This document shows, one piece after another, positions 19,489-29,736 of a stretch of DNA of 64,000 bases (position 1 is the stretch's first letter; each line of letters begins with the position of its first letter). The stretch comes from CAIWHR01 sp963809965 (lineage in GTDB: Bacteria > Pseudomonadota > Gammaproteobacteria > Burkholderiales > Casimicrobiaceae): NCBI GenBank assembly GCA_963809965.1, contig CAWELU010000048.1, forward strand, positions 33,374 to 97,373, given 5' to 3'. The position numbers and the translations under genes are program-made. The notes below the pieces were generated by a model. It was not told where the DNA came from. It saw nothing but the letters and a program-made list of their open reading frames with translations, and did not search any database.

Positions 19489-20569
19489 TCAATGCGGGAA
19501 CGGCCACAGCCGCAGCTTCTCCTTGCCGATCTGCCAGAGCCGGGCAAGGCCGTGCGGCTCGACGATCAGGAAGAAGATGATCAGCGCCCCGAACACGATC
19601 AGCTCGAGGTTGGACATGAGTCCCGACGGCAGCGTGACGCCGAGCAGATGCTCGAGCGGGCCCCGCCACGGTGTTCAGAAAGATCGGCAGCAGCATGATG
19701 AAGGCGGCGCCCATGAACGAGCCCAGGATGCTGCCCACGCCGCCGATGATCACCATGAACAGGATCCGGAACGACAGGTCGAGGTTGAACGCCTCCGGCT
19801 CGACGGTGCCGAGGTAGGTGTACGCGTACAGGGCGCCGGCGACCCCGCAGTAGAACGAGCTGATCGCGAAGGCCAGCAGCTTGGTCTGCATCATCCGGAT
19901 GCCGATCACCTCGGCGGCGAGGTCCATGTCGCGCACCGCCATGAACTTGCGCCCGGTCTCGCTGCGCAGCATGTTCTTGGCGAGCACCGCGAGCACCGCG
20001 ACGATGCACAGGGTCAGCATGTACTTGTCCACCGGCGTGTCGAACGCGTAGCCGAGGATGACGACCTTCTGCGCCGTGATCACGCCGGAGGCGCTGTGGT
20101 TGGTGAACCAGCCGATCCGCTGCAGCGCCCACAGCACGAAGAACTGGCAGGCGAGCGTCGCCACGGCGAGGTAGAAGCCCTTGATGCGCAGCGACGGCAG
20201 GCCGAACACGATGCCGACGGCGGCCGCGCACAGCCCGGCCAGCGCGAACGACACGAGGGTCGGCATCCACGGCACCCGCAGCTCGAAGTTGTAGGCCATG
20301 AACGCGCCCACCGCCATGAACGCCGCGGTGCCGAGCGAGAGCTGGCCGGCGTAGCCGGTCAGGATGTTGAGCCCGAGCGTGGCGAGCGCGAGGATCAGGA
20401 ACGGCGTCAGGATGGCCGAGAGCCAGTACTGGTTGGCGACGAGCGGCACCACCACGAAAGGCGACGGCGAGCACGACCGCGACGCGCGATGCGGTCCTGC
20501 CGGATCGGAAAGACCTGCTGGTCCTTCGCGTAGGTGGTCTTGAACTGCCCTGCTTCGCGATAGAATCAT
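19489..20569 (-). CDS. livM: Liv-type ABC transporter permease LivM (several frameshifts)
   Basis: Inner-membrane permease of about 360 residues. After a soluble start (FYREAGQFKTTYAKDQQVFPIRQDR), membrane helices follow, with the conserved LGLNILTGYAGQLSLGTAAFMAVGA and the loop GRKFMAVRDMDLAAEVIGI. One extra base lies directly after the ATG, two more near 20490 and 20460, and one near 19665; the real C-terminus (IVEPHGLARLWQIGKEKLRLWPFPH) ends at 19489. It follows livH with 3 bases between them. Confidence 0.83.
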
Positions 20570-20572
20570 GGC

Positions 20573-21477
20573 CTACACCCGCTCGATCCGCTTTTCGCCG
20601 AACAGCCCCTCGGGCCGCACCAGCAGGAAGGCAAGCGCCAGCACGTACGGGAACCAGGACTCGATCCCGCCGCCGACGAACGGCCCGAGATAGACCTCGG
20701 CGAGCTTCTCCGAGGCGCCGATGATGAGCCCGCCGACGATCGCGCCGGCGACCGACTCGAAGCCGCCCAGGATCAGCACCGGCAGCGCCTTCAGCGCGAT
20801 GAACGTCAGCGCGAACTGGACGCCGTTGCGCGCGCCCCACATGAGGCCCGCCACCAGCGCGACGAAGCCCGGCCACCGTCCACACGATCGCCCAGATCTG
20901 CCGCAGCGGGATGCCGACCGCGAGCGCCGCCTGGTGGTCGTCGGCGACCGCGCGCAGCGCGCGGCCGATGCGCGTCGTCTGGAAGAACACCGCCAGCGCG
21001 GCCACCAGCATGCCCGGCCACGACCGCCGCGAACACGTCGAACTGGCTGATGTTGATGTTCGCTGTCTCCGAGAGCCACTGCATCGGCTCGTCGGGGATG
21101 CCGAGCTCGAGGCCGTGCGGCTGCGCGCCCCAGAAGAGCTGCGCGAGCCCCTCCAGCACGAAGGTCAGCCCGATGGTCGCCATGAACAGCGTGATCTGCG
21201 GCTGGTTCACCAGCGGCCGCAGCACCAGCCGCTCGATCGCGATCCCGAGCACCACCATCACCGCCAGCGTGATCGCGAACGCAACCCAGAAATTCATGCC
21301 GTACTTCTCGATCAGCGAAACGAACGTGAGCGCGGCGAAGAACACCATCGCGCCCTGCGCGAAGTTGAAGACGCCCGAGGCCTTGTAGATCAGCACGAAG
21401 CCCAGCGCCACCAGCGAATACATGACCCCGGCGAGCAGGCCGCCGACCAGGACTTCGAGGAAGAATTGCCAGTTCAT
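20573..21477 (-). CDS. livH: Liv-type ABC transporter permease LivH (two frameshifts)
   Basis: Permease of about 301 residues. N-terminus: MNWQFFLEVLVGGLLAGVMYSLVALGFVLIYKASGVFNFAQG, the classic LivH opening (given here as one recognisable stretch at residues 1-42). Later TTRIGRALRAVADD and the closing GPFVGGGIESWFPYVLALAF. The frame moves near 21012 and 20876. It sits between livG and livM in the operon. Confidence 0.86.
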
Positions 21478-21526
21478 TCGGGCTCCGCTCGAGACGGGGT
21501 TGGGGTGCGCGTCCGGATCCAGGCGC

Positions 21527-22295
21527 TCAGTGCGCGCCCAGATAGGCCCGGATGACGACCGGGTCGGCCTTCACTTCGCCGGGCGTTCCCTCGGCGATCT
21601 TCGCGCCGTGGTCCATCACGACCACGTAGTGCGAGATGTCCATCACCACGCCCATGTCGTGCTCGATCAGGATGATCGTCGTGCCCCACTGGTCGTTGAC
21701 GTCGAGGATGAAGCGGACCATGTCCTCCTTCTCCTCGACGTTCATCCCGGCCATCGGCTCGTCGAGCAGCAGCACCTTCGGCTCCATCGCGAGCGCGCGC
21801 GCGAGCTCCACGCGCTTCTGCAGGCCGTAGGGCAGCTTGCCCACCGGGGTCTTGCGGATCGCCTGGATCTCGAGGAAGTCGATGATCTTCTCGACGTGCT
21901 CGCGATGCGCGGTCTCCTCCTTCTGCGCGAAGCCCCAGTACAGCGCGTCGGTCAGGAAATTGCCTTTGATCTTGAGCGAGCGCCCGGTCATGATGTTGTC
22001 GAGCGTGGACATGCCCTTGAACAGCGCGATGTTCTGGAACGTGCGCGCGAAGCCCAGGCGCGCCACTTCGTGCGCCGGCAGGTGCGTGCGGTCCTTGCCC
22101 TCGAAGTAGATGCGTGCCGCGCGACGGCCGGTAGAACCCGCTGATGACGTTGAGCATCGAGCTCTTGCCGGCGCCGTTGGGGCCGATGATCGACGAGATC
22201 TCGCCGCGGTTGACCCCGAAGCCGACGCCGGTGATCGCCTTGACGCCGCCGAAGTTGAGGTGGATGTCGTCGACCCGGAGGACGGCGTCGGTCGC
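21527..22295 (-). CDS. livG: Liv-type ABC transporter ATP-binding protein LivG (frameshift; start codon unclear)
   Basis: ATPase subunit. Walker A is GPNGAGKSSM, a Q-loop region (FARTFQNIALFKGMSTLDNI) follows, the signature is replaced by the LPYGLQKRVELARAL form common in this branch, Walker B is VLLLDEPMAGMN and the H-loop is LIEHDMGVVM. A break near 22130 splits it. The conserved start (TDAVLRVDDIHLNFGG) is visible at 22290, but no ATG/GTG precedes it; two bases of an ATG appear to be missing at 22293. As given, the frame of the preceding small protein nearly joins it. Confidence 0.82.
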
Positions 22296-22720
22296 CCGCC
22301 GGCGTCCGGCCCTCTCGCCGCAGCACCTCGCGCCGCTTGCGCATCTCGCCCAGCGCGAGGATCGCCTGGTCGCGCGTGTCGTAGATGTTGGCGCGGAACA
22401 TGTCGCGCTGCGCGCGCTGCCGGATGGTCTCGCGCGCGCTGGCGCTGGTGCCCACGCGCACGGTGCCGAGGCCGTACTTGATGTTCGTGTTCTTGCCGCG
22501 GGCGGCGAAGCGGTCCCAGACCTGCGGCTCGATGACGCAATCGGTGTAGATGACGAGGAAGTACCAGCGCTTGCCCGTCGCCTCCAGCCGGCGATCGGCC
22601 TCGTCGTAGAACGCGTCGACCTGGGCCTCGGTCGAGAACGTCATGCCCGGAGAAGTCCGCCTCCATCGCCCCGATGTCGTCGTGCAGGATGACCCGGTCG
22701 GCCATCGTTCGCTCTGCCAT
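22296..22720 (-). CDS. Conserved small cytosolic protein in the Liv/ligase operon (frameshift)
   Basis: About 140 residues, starting MAERTMADRVILHDDIGAM at 22720 (a second ATG at 22705 is also possible). A break near 22650 leads to MTFSTEAQVDAFYDEADRRLEATGKRWYFLVIYTDCVIEP and RDMFRANIYDTRDQAILALGEM. It is soluble and rich in Arg and Asp, with one alpha/beta core resembling STAS-like small proteins; I know no function. The position between the CoA ligase and livG suggests a role tied to uptake or activation of the same acid. Confidence 0.6.
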
Positions 22721-22782
22721 GATCGGTCCGCTCGCGCTCGTTTGCCGTGTCGAGGATGTCGCCCGTGCCGCCGACGCGCGCC

Positions 22783-24751
22783 TCAGGCGGCCTGCGGCCA
22801 CGGGTTCGTAGACCGCGGCGTCGCGGATGACGAGGTCGGCGCTGATCGAGCCGGTGCGGCCATCCTCGAACTTCACCTGCGTCTCGATGAACTGGCGACT
22901 TCCTGCCCGAGTACAGCGCGTCGATCAGCACCGCGTACTTCTCGGCGATGAAGCCGCGGCGCACCTTGCGCGTGCGGGTCAGCTCGTCGTCGTCCGGATC
23001 GAGCTCCTTGTGCAGGACCAGGAAGCGGCGCACCTGCGAGTGGCAGAGCACGGGATCGCGCGCGAGCTCGGCGTTGACCTTCTCCACGCATTCCTGGACC
23101 AGGTCGTAGACCTCGGCGCGGCCGGCGAGGTCGGTGTAGCCCGAGTACGGGATGCCGCGCCGCTCCGCCCAGTTGCCGACCGCCGACATGTCGATGTTGA
23201 TGAACGCGCAGACCATGTCGCGGCCGTGCCCGAAGGCCACGGCCTCCTTGATGTGCGAGAAGAACTTGAGCTTGTTCTCGACGTAGTTCGGCGCGAACAG
23301 CGCGCCGTTGGCGAGCTTGCCGACGTCCTTGGCCCGGTCGATGATCTTCAGGTGCCCGTCGGCGTCGAAGATGACCGGCATCCCCGGTGTGGAAGTAGCC
23401 GTCGCCGTCGATCGACTCGGCGGTGGCGTCGGGGCGCTTGTGGTACTCCTTCAGCATCGCCGCGCTCCTCACCAGCACCTCGCCGTTGTCGGCGATCTTC
23501 ACCTCGACGCCCGGCGCCGGCTTGCCGACCGAATCGAGCTTGATGTCGCCGTCCGGCTGCAGGCAGACGTACGCGCAGGTCTCGGTGGCGCCGTAGAGCT
23601 GCTTCATGTTGATGCCGATCGAGCGGTAGAACCGGAACAGGTCCGGACCGATCGCCGCGCCGGCGGTGTAGGCCACGCGGATGCGGCTCATGCCGAGCAC
23701 GTTGCGCAGCGGGCCCGTAGATCAGCAGGTTGCCGAGCGCGTAGAGCAGGCGGTCGCCGAGCCGCGATGCCCGGCTTGCCGTCCAGGATCTCCGCGCCGC
23801 AACGCCGCGCGACCTCCATGAAGTAGTGGAAGAGGCTGCGCTTGAGCGCGCCCGCATCCTCCATCCGGATCATCACCTGCGTCAGCAGGTTCTCGAACAC
23901 CCGCGGCGGCGCGAAGTAGAACGTCGGGCCGATCTCGCGCAGGTCGGTCATCACCGTGTCGCCCGATTCCGGGCAGTTGATCGTGAAGCCGGCGACCAGC
24001 GCCTCGCAGTACGAGAACAGGTGGTCGCCGATCCAGGCCATCGGCAGGTAGGACAGGATGTCCTCGTCGGCGGTCAGCCGGTCGAACTCGACGCCGCCGC
24101 GCGCCGCCGCGATCAGCGCGTGGTGCGTGAGGCACACGCCCTTCGGCTTGCCCGTCGTGCCGGACGTGTAGACCATGACGGCGACGTCCTCGGTCCGGGT
24201 TTGCCGCGACCGCGTCGCCGAAGAAATCCGGATGCGCCTCGTGGTGGGCGCGGCCCAGGCCCAGGATGCCGTCGTAGCCGTGCAGGAAGGTCTGCGTGTA
24301 GTGGCGCAGGCCGCGCGGGTCGTCGAAGACGATGTGCTCGAGATTCGGGCAGCGCGCCGTGATCTCCAGCAGCTTGTCGACCTGCTCCTGGTCCTCGACG
24401 ATGGCGAAGTGGACGTCGGCGTCGTTCAGCACGTAGACCATTTCCTCGGCCACCGCGTCCTGGTAGAGCGGCACCGGAACGCCGCCGAGCGACTGCACCG
24501 CGGCCATCGCCCAGTACAGGCGCGGGCGGTTGTCGCCGATGATCGCGAGGTTCATCCCGCGCTTGAAGCCCAGCGACGCGAGGCCGCAGGCCAGCGCGCG
24601 CACTTCCTCCGCGACCTGCGACCAGGTCCACGTCTGCCAGATGCCGAGGTCCTTCTCGCGCGTGGCCGGATGGCCGCCGCGCACCTGCGCGTGGTGCTGC
24701 AGGAGAGCGCGGAAACGTATCCAGCGCGGCTGCAGCTGGGGCGGTCGACAC
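22783..24751 (-). CDS. ANL-superfamily acyl/aryl-CoA ligase (long-chain acyl-CoA synthetase-like; at least six frameshifts)
   Basis: AMP-forming CoA ligase of about 655 residues. Recognised in order: TWTWSQVAEEVRALACGLASLG; the P-loop VYTSGTTGKPKGVCLTHHA; YLPMAWIGDHLFSYCEAL; QLYGATETCAYVCLQPDGD; the hinge region IIDRAKDVGKLANGALFAPNYVENKLK with the acid-binding Asp; and DELTRTRKVRRGFI near the end. Breaks lie near 24705, 24195, 23770, 23715, 23385, 22905 and 22795; with the last one corrected the protein ends VYEPVAAAA. GTG at 24751 is chosen as start. First gene of the operon with livGHM, the binding protein, livF and the PaaK-like gene. Substrate unknown. Confidence 0.85.
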
Positions 24752-24980
24752 GGCTTGACTCCCCCTCGTGGGCGCCCGGCCTGCCTCGGACCGGGTTCGC
24801 ATTCCCGCCCGATTCTATAGAATGATCCCCGAAGCGGATACTGGTGCGGGTGACGCAACGCTCGCGGACCTCCGGCGCCGAGCCCCGCTTCGCGCACGAG
24901 TCGGGCCCGAGCATAAGCGCGCGCCGGGGTTCGCCGCTGTCATCCGGTCGACAATCCAGCCGAAGGGGAGTGAACCCCGA

Positions 24981-25656
24981 ATGAGCACTCTGCCCGAGAT
25001 GCTGCGCGCGAGTCTCTGGGCGCGCACGCTGACGGCGGATCAGCTGGCGCGGGTGAAGCGGCCATCGTCGAGCGCACGGTTGCCGCGGGCGCCCACGTCT
25101 GCCACAAGGGCGATCCGGTCGAGCACTGGATCGGGATCGTCGACGGACTGGTCAAGATGGCCAATCTTCTCGCACGGCCGGCAAGCCGACGACGTTCACC
25201 GGGCTCCCGGCCGGCGCGTGGTTCGGCGAAGGCTCGCTGCTCAAGGACGAGCCGCGCCGCTACGACGTGGTCGCGCTCCGCGCGAGCCGGGTGGCGCTGA
25301 TGCCGCGGGCCACCTTCACCTGGCTGCTCGACAGCAGCATCGCCTTCAACCGCTTCCTGCTGTTGCAGCTGAACGAGCGCCTCGGCCAGTTCATCGGCCA
25401 GGTCGAGTACGACCGGTTGCTCGACGTCGAAGCGCGCGTCGCGCGCTGTCTCGCGGCGATGTTCAACCCGTACCTGTATCCGCGGACCGAGATGGAGCTG
25501 CAGATTTCGCAGGAGGAGATCGGTTACCTCTCCGGCATTTCCCGCCAGCGCGTCAATCAGGCGCTCAAGGTCCTCGAAGCGGAGGGACTCATCCGGGTCG
25601 AGTACGGCGGCATCCACGTGCTGGACCTGCCGCGGCTGCGCAATTTCGGCGGATGA
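24981..25656 (+). CDS. Crp/Fnr-family regulator divergent from the ligase/Liv operon (two or more frameshifts)
   Basis: About 225 residues. ATG at 24981 (MSTLPEMLRASLWARTLTADQLARV); the sensor barrel (HVCHKGDPVEHWIGIVDGLVKM, GAWFGEGSLLKDEPRRYDVVAL) is split by indels near 25062 and 25175. The C-terminal HTH is intact (ISQEEIGYLSGISRQRVNQALKVLEAEGLI). No Fnr Cys set is seen. The 229-base region shared with the ligase operon makes it the likely local regulator of that operon. Confidence 0.8.
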
Positions 25657-25707
25657 CACGAAGCCGGGCCGGTTCGAGGCGGTCACGTGGACGACGCGGA
25701 CCCTGCA

Positions 25708-25736
25708 TTGACAAAGCAGTCGGACGCTGATTGAAT
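25708..25736 (+). promoter_or_regulatory. Sigma70-like promoter of the tetR-mutase operon
   Basis: TTGACA at 25708-25713, a 17-base spacer and TTGAAT at 25731-25736, 34 bases before the tetR ATG. Just downstream, around 25738-25749, GCGAACGTTTGT is an imperfect palindrome centred on AACGTT and could be the TetR operator. Confidence 0.5.
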
Positions 25737-25770
25737 AGCGAACGTTTGTTTGGTTTAGACTGAGCCTCGC

Positions 25771-26358
25771 ATGTCCCGACCCCTGCGCACGCCGCGCGCC
25801 GACAACCGGCAGGCCGCGCCTTCTCGACGAGGCGGCCCGGCTCTTCGGCAGCCAGGGCTTCCACGGCACGTCGATCCGCGACATCGTCCGCGCCGTCGAC
25901 ATGCTGCCCGGCTCGCTCTACTACCACTTCGCGCGCAAGGAGGACCTGCTCGCCGCCGTCTACGCCGAAGGGCGTGCGCCGGATCTCCGAGCGCGTCGAG
26001 GCGGCGATCGCCGGCAGGCCGACCCGTGGGACCGCCTGGAGGCCGCCTGCGTCGCGCACCTCGAGGCGCTGCTCGAGGAAAGCGACTACGCGCAGGTCGT
26101 GATCCGCGTGCGCCCGGACGACGTCCCGGCGGTCGCCGCCCAACTCGTCGAATTGCGCGACGCGTACGAGCGGCTCTTCGTCGACCTCGTCGCCGGCCTG
26201 CCCGCGCGCCCCGGCCTCGATCGCCGGAGCCTGCGCCTGCTGCTGCTCGGCGCGCTCAACTGGTCGCAGACCTGGTACCGGCCGGGCAGCGACGATCCGC
26301 GCGCGATCGCTCGCCGCTTCGTCGCGCTGCTGCGCGAGCCCCGCGACGATCGGAGTAG
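25771..26358 (+). CDS. TetR-family transcriptional regulator (compensating frameshifts)
   Basis: About 195 residues. The N-terminal HTH is read across an early indel (LLDEAARLFGSQGFHGTSIRDIVRAVDMLPGSLYYHFARKEDLLAAVYAEG). The ligand domain includes HLEALLEESDYAQVVIRVRPDDVP and ALNWSQTWYRPGSDDPRAIA. That last motif (NW..TWY.PGG-like) is characteristic of TetR regulators of acyl-CoA catabolic operons (for example PaaR/LiuR-like). Start and stop are in the same frame, with opposite shifts near 25815 and 25980. Three bases separate its stop from the mutase small subunit, so it is part of that operon. Confidence 0.8.
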   Translation: MSRPLRTPRADNRQAAPSRRGGPALRQPGLPRHVDPRHRPRRRHAARLALLPLRAQGGPARRRLRRRACAGSPSASRRRSPAGRPVGPPGGRLRRAPRGAARGKRLRAGRDPRAPGRRPGGRRPTRRIARRVRAALRRPRRRPARAPRPRSPEPAPAAARRAQLVADLVPAGQRRSARDRSPLRRAAARAPRRSE

Positions 26359-26361
26359 CCC

Positions 26362-26780
26362 ATGGACATGCGGCCCAAAGTGCTCGTCACCAAGATCGGC
26401 CTCGACGGCCACGACCGCGGCAGCCGCGTGGTCGCCGCGTACCTGCGCGACGCCGGGATGGAGGTGATCTACACGCCGCCCTGGCAGGCGATTCCGCACG
26501 TCGTCAAGCTCGCGCTCGAGGAAGACGTCGACGTGATCGGCATTTCCTCGCTCGCGACCGACCACCTGATCGTGCCCAAGCTGATGGCCGCGCTGCGCGA
26601 GGCGGGCCTCGCCGACGTCGCGGTGATCGTCGGCGGCATCGTTCCCGACGACGACGAGGACGATGCTGCTCGATGCCGGCGTGGCGCGCGTGTTCCATCC
26701 CGGCGCGCCGCTCGAGGAGATCGCCGTGACCATTCGCGAGCTCACCGCGCGAGGTTCGCGCCCGGCGCATCGCCGCCTGA
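26362..26780 (+). CDS. Acyl-CoA mutase, small cobalamin-binding subunit (frameshifts)
   Basis: B12-binding subunit of about 139 residues, of the HcmB/IcmB/MCM-C-terminal type. The cobalamin base-off motif is clear: KIGLDGHDRGSRVVA (DxHxxG with the Co-ligating His). It is followed by SSLATDHLIVPKLMAALREAG and GGIVPDDDEDMLLDAGVARVFHPGAPLEE. One indel near 26660 and another before the stop split the frame. It is translated separately from the large subunit, as in 2-hydroxyisobutyryl-CoA, isobutyryl-CoA and arylsuccinyl-CoA mutases. Confidence 0.87.
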
Positions 26781-26791
26781 AGGAGTCCCCG

Positions 26792-28479
26792 ATGAACAAG
26801 CCGATCGACAAGGCCGTGCTGCAGCCGCGCGGGCGAGGACGCGCTGGCAGCGGGAATACGCCGGAGCAGATCGGCGGCGAAGCGGCCGGTGCGCAATCGC
26901 TCCGGCGTCGCGATCAAGCCGCTGTACACGCCGCGCGACTGGAACGGCGAGCGCTACGAGAGCGATCGTCGGCTATCCCGGAGCGCCGCCGTACACGCGC
27001 GGCATCTACGCGACCATGCATCGCGGCCGGACCTGGACGCAGCGCCAGCTGATCGGGCTGGGCACGCCGTCGGACTACAACGCGCGGCTGCGCGACATCG
27101 TCGCGCAGGGCGCCACCGCGGTGTCGCTGATTCCCTGCAACTCGGTGTTCCGCGGCTACGACATGGACGAGGTCGACGCCGAGCTCCTCGGCACCTGCGG
27201 CGTCGTCGTCAACACGCGTCGATCACCTGGACACCTGCCTCGCCGGCGTCGACCTCGCGCGGACTTCCTGCGCGATGAACGACCCGTCGCCGTTCACGCT
27301 GCTCGCGTTCCTGCTCGCGACGGCGAAGCGCCGCGGCGTCGGCTGCGACGCGATCCGCGGCACGTCGAACCAGAGCGATTACCTCAGTCACTACGTCGCG
27401 AACCACATGTTCTTCCGCATCGCGCTGCCCGGCGCGCGGCGCATCCTCACCGACCATCATCGATTTCTGCATCCGGCACGTGCCGAAGTGGAATCCGATG
27501 TCGGTCGTCGGCCAGCACATGCAGCAGGCCGGGGCGACGCCCGCGGAGGCGATGGGATTCGCGCTCTCCACCGCGCTGCAGACCGCCGACGACTGCGTCG
27601 CCCGCGGCATGGATCCCGACGCCTTCCTGCCGCGGTTGACGTTCTTCTTCGACATCTCGCTGTCGTTCTTCGAGGAGATCGCCCGGTTTCGCGCCGGCCG
27701 CCGGATCTGGGCGCGCCTGGTGCGCGAGCGCTACGGCGCGAAGGATCCGCGCAGCTGGCGCTTCAAGTTCCACGCCCAGACGTCCGGCGTCGATCTCACG
27801 CGCGCAGCAGCCGCTCAACAACATCGCGCGCGTCACCGTGCAGGCGATGGCGGGAATCCTCGGCGGGCTGCAGTCGCTGCACACCGACGCCTACGACGAG
27901 GCATTGTCCTGTCCGACCGAGTTCGGTGCGCGTATCGCAGTCGCCACGCAGAACATCCTGCGCGAGGAAGCGCATCTCACCGACGTCATCGACCCGCTCG
28001 GGCGGCAGCTATTACGTCGAGACGCTGACCGACCAGATGGAGGAAGCGATCCTGCGCGCCATGCGCCTCGTCGAGGACGCCGGCGGCATGTACGCGGCGG
28101 TCGCCGCCGGCATCGTGCAGCAGCGTATCGGCGAATCCGCGCGGGCGTTCCAGGAAAGCGTCGAATCGGGCGCGCAGACGGTCGTCGGCGTCAATGCCTA
28201 CCGGGTCGACGAGGGCAGCGAGCGCGCGCCCGGCACTGCCGAAGCCGGATCCCGCGCACGATGCGCGAGCATGTCGCTGCCTTCGCCGCGTTCAAGGCCG
28301 CACGCTCGCCGGACGCGGTCGGCAGGGCGCTGGCCGCGCTCGCCCGTGCCGCGAACGATCCTTCCGCGAACGTCTTCGCCCAGGTGGTTGCGGCCGCGGA
28401 GGCCGGCTGCACGCACGGCGAGATTTGCGGCACGCTTCGCCGCGAGATGGGCTTCGGCGACGTGCTCGCGATCGTCTGA
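26792..28479 (+). CDS. Divergent B12-dependent acyl-CoA mutase, large subunit (several frameshifts)
   Basis: TIM-barrel subunit of the methylmalonyl-CoA mutase superfamily, about 560 residues, without its own B12 domain. Shared features: YPGAPPYTRGIYATMHRGRTWTQRQLIGLGTPSDYN, the conserved Arg before ILTDIIDFC, GQHMQQAGATPAEAM (His of the GYHMQEAG site kept, Tyr replaced by Gln), FHAQTSGVDLTRQQPLNNIARV, SLHTDAYDEAL, and DPLGGSYYVE after correction. Divergent: the normally invariant GT.Q.DILKE is GTSNQSDYLSHY, and the AFDLPTQ.GYDSD-like loop is SLIPCNSVFRGYDMDEV. The acyl pocket should therefore differ from MCM, ICM and HCM. Breaks lie near 26830, 26880, 26960, 27215, 27455, 27800, 28010 and 28230. 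Confidence 0.82.
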
Positions 28480-28902
28480 ATGGACCACAAGGCGCTCGCC
28501 GCGGAACGCATCAAGCGCCTCGCGGCGCGCGATCGCTTCGTGCACGCGCTCGGCATCCGCTGCACCGATGCCGGACCGGGTCACGCGAGCGTGACGCTCA
28601 CCGTTGCCGAGCGGCATCTCAATTTCAACGGGACCTGCCACGGCGGCGTGATTTTCGCGCTGGCCGACACGGCGTTCGGGCTCGCGTCGAATTCGCACGG
28701 GATGATCGCCGCCGGGATCGATGCGCACATCACCTACCACGTCGCCGCCCAGGCAGGCGACACGCTGACCGCGACGGCGATCGAGGTTTCGCGCACCCGC
28801 AAGCTCGCGGTCTATCGGGTCGATCTCGCGCGCGCCGACGGCACGCTGGTCGCGAGCTTCACCGGAACCGTCTACGTGACCACGCGTCCGAACGACGCGT
28901 GA
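28480..28902 (+). CDS. paaI: PaaI-type hotdog acyl-CoA thioesterase
   Basis: Hotdog-fold thioesterase of 140 residues. The motif HLNFNGTCHGGVIFALADTAFGLASNS contains the PaaI active-site Asn/Gly/Asp arrangement; GIDAHITYHVAAQAGDTLTATA follows. It starts directly at the mutase stop (TGAATG). In the phenylacetate pathway PaaI rescues CoA from dead-end ring-hydroxylated or oxepin intermediates; here it would do a similar clean-up job for the mutase pathway. Confidence 0.88.
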   Translation: MDHKALAAERIKRLAARDRFVHALGIRCTDAGPGHASVTLTVAERHLNFNGTCHGGVIFALADTAFGLASNSHGMIAAGIDAHITYHVAAQAGDTLTATAIEVSRTRKLAVYRVDLARADGTLVASFTGTVYVTTRPNDA

Positions 28903-28907
28903 AACGT

Positions 28908-29693
28908 TCAGCGCCCCTTGAACGCGGGCGCACGCTTGGCGAGAAACGCCGCCATGCCCTCGTGCTTGTCCTCGGTCGCGGCGAGAAATCCGAATACGTC
29001 GGCCTCCATCGCGTTCGCGTTCGCGAGATCGAGGTCCTGGCCGCGCTGCACGAGGTGCTTGCTCATCTTCACGGCGACCGGGCCCTTGGCGGCGATCATC
29101 CGCGCGAGCTCGAGCCCTTTCTCGTGGAGCATTTCCGGCGCGACCACATGGTTCACGAGCCCGATGCGCAGCGCCTCGTCGGCCTTCATCTGTCGTCCGG
29201 TCGTGATGAGCTCGAGCGCCATCGCCTTGCCGACGACGCGCGAAAGCCGCTGCGTGCCGCCGAAGCCCGGGCAGATGCCGAGGTTCACTTCCGGCTGGCC
29301 GAATACCGCCTTCTCGGAAGCGACGATCCAGTCGCAGGCGAGCGCCAGCTCGCAGCCGCCGCCCAGCGCAAACCCGTTCACCAGCGCGATCACCGGAAAC
29401 GGCGAAAGCTCGAGCGAGCGGAGCGCGGCGTGCCCCTGCAGCGCCAGCTCGCGAGCCTCGATCGCCGTCATCGAGCTCATCGCGGCAATGTCCGCGCCGG
29501 CGACGAAGGCCTTGTCGCCCGCTCCGGTCACGAGCAGCGCGCGCGCTCCGGCGTCGGCGTTGACGCGCGCGATCGCCGTGGCCATTTCGTAGAGTACCTG
29601 CGGCGCCAGCGCGTTCAGCGCCTTCGGTCGATTGATCGTGAGGAGCCAGATGCCCTGCTCGGGCTCCTCGAGGAGGATGGTGTCGAAGGTCAT
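28908..29693 (-). CDS. Enoyl-CoA hydratase/isomerase family protein (PaaF/Crt-like)
   Basis: Crotonase of 261 residues, intact. Oxyanion-hole segments are seen as KAFVAGADIAAMSS and NGFALGGGCELALACDWIVAS; the catalytic Glu pair lies in GGGCELA and GQPEVNLGICPGFGGTQRL. It is in tandem with a 3-hydroxyacyl-CoA dehydrogenase 43 bases upstream, so the two act as consecutive beta-oxidation steps. Convergent with paaI (stops 5 bases apart). Confidence 0.92.
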   Translation of the reverse strand: MTFDTILLEEPEQGIWLLTINRPKALNALAPQVLYEMATAIARVNADAGARALLVTGAGDKAFVAGADIAAMSSMTAIEARELALQGHAALRSLELSPFPVIALVNGFALGGGCELALACDWIVASEKAVFGQPEVNLGICPGFGGTQRLSRVVGKAMALELITTGRQMKADEALRIGLVNHVVAPEMLHEKGLELARMIAAKGPVAVKMSKHLVQRGQDLDLANANAMEADVFGFLAATEDKHEGMAAFLAKRAPAFKGR

Positions 29694-29736
29694 GTGTGCA
29701 CCCTTGGCGCTGCGCGCCGCCCCTCCGGGAGGGCGT

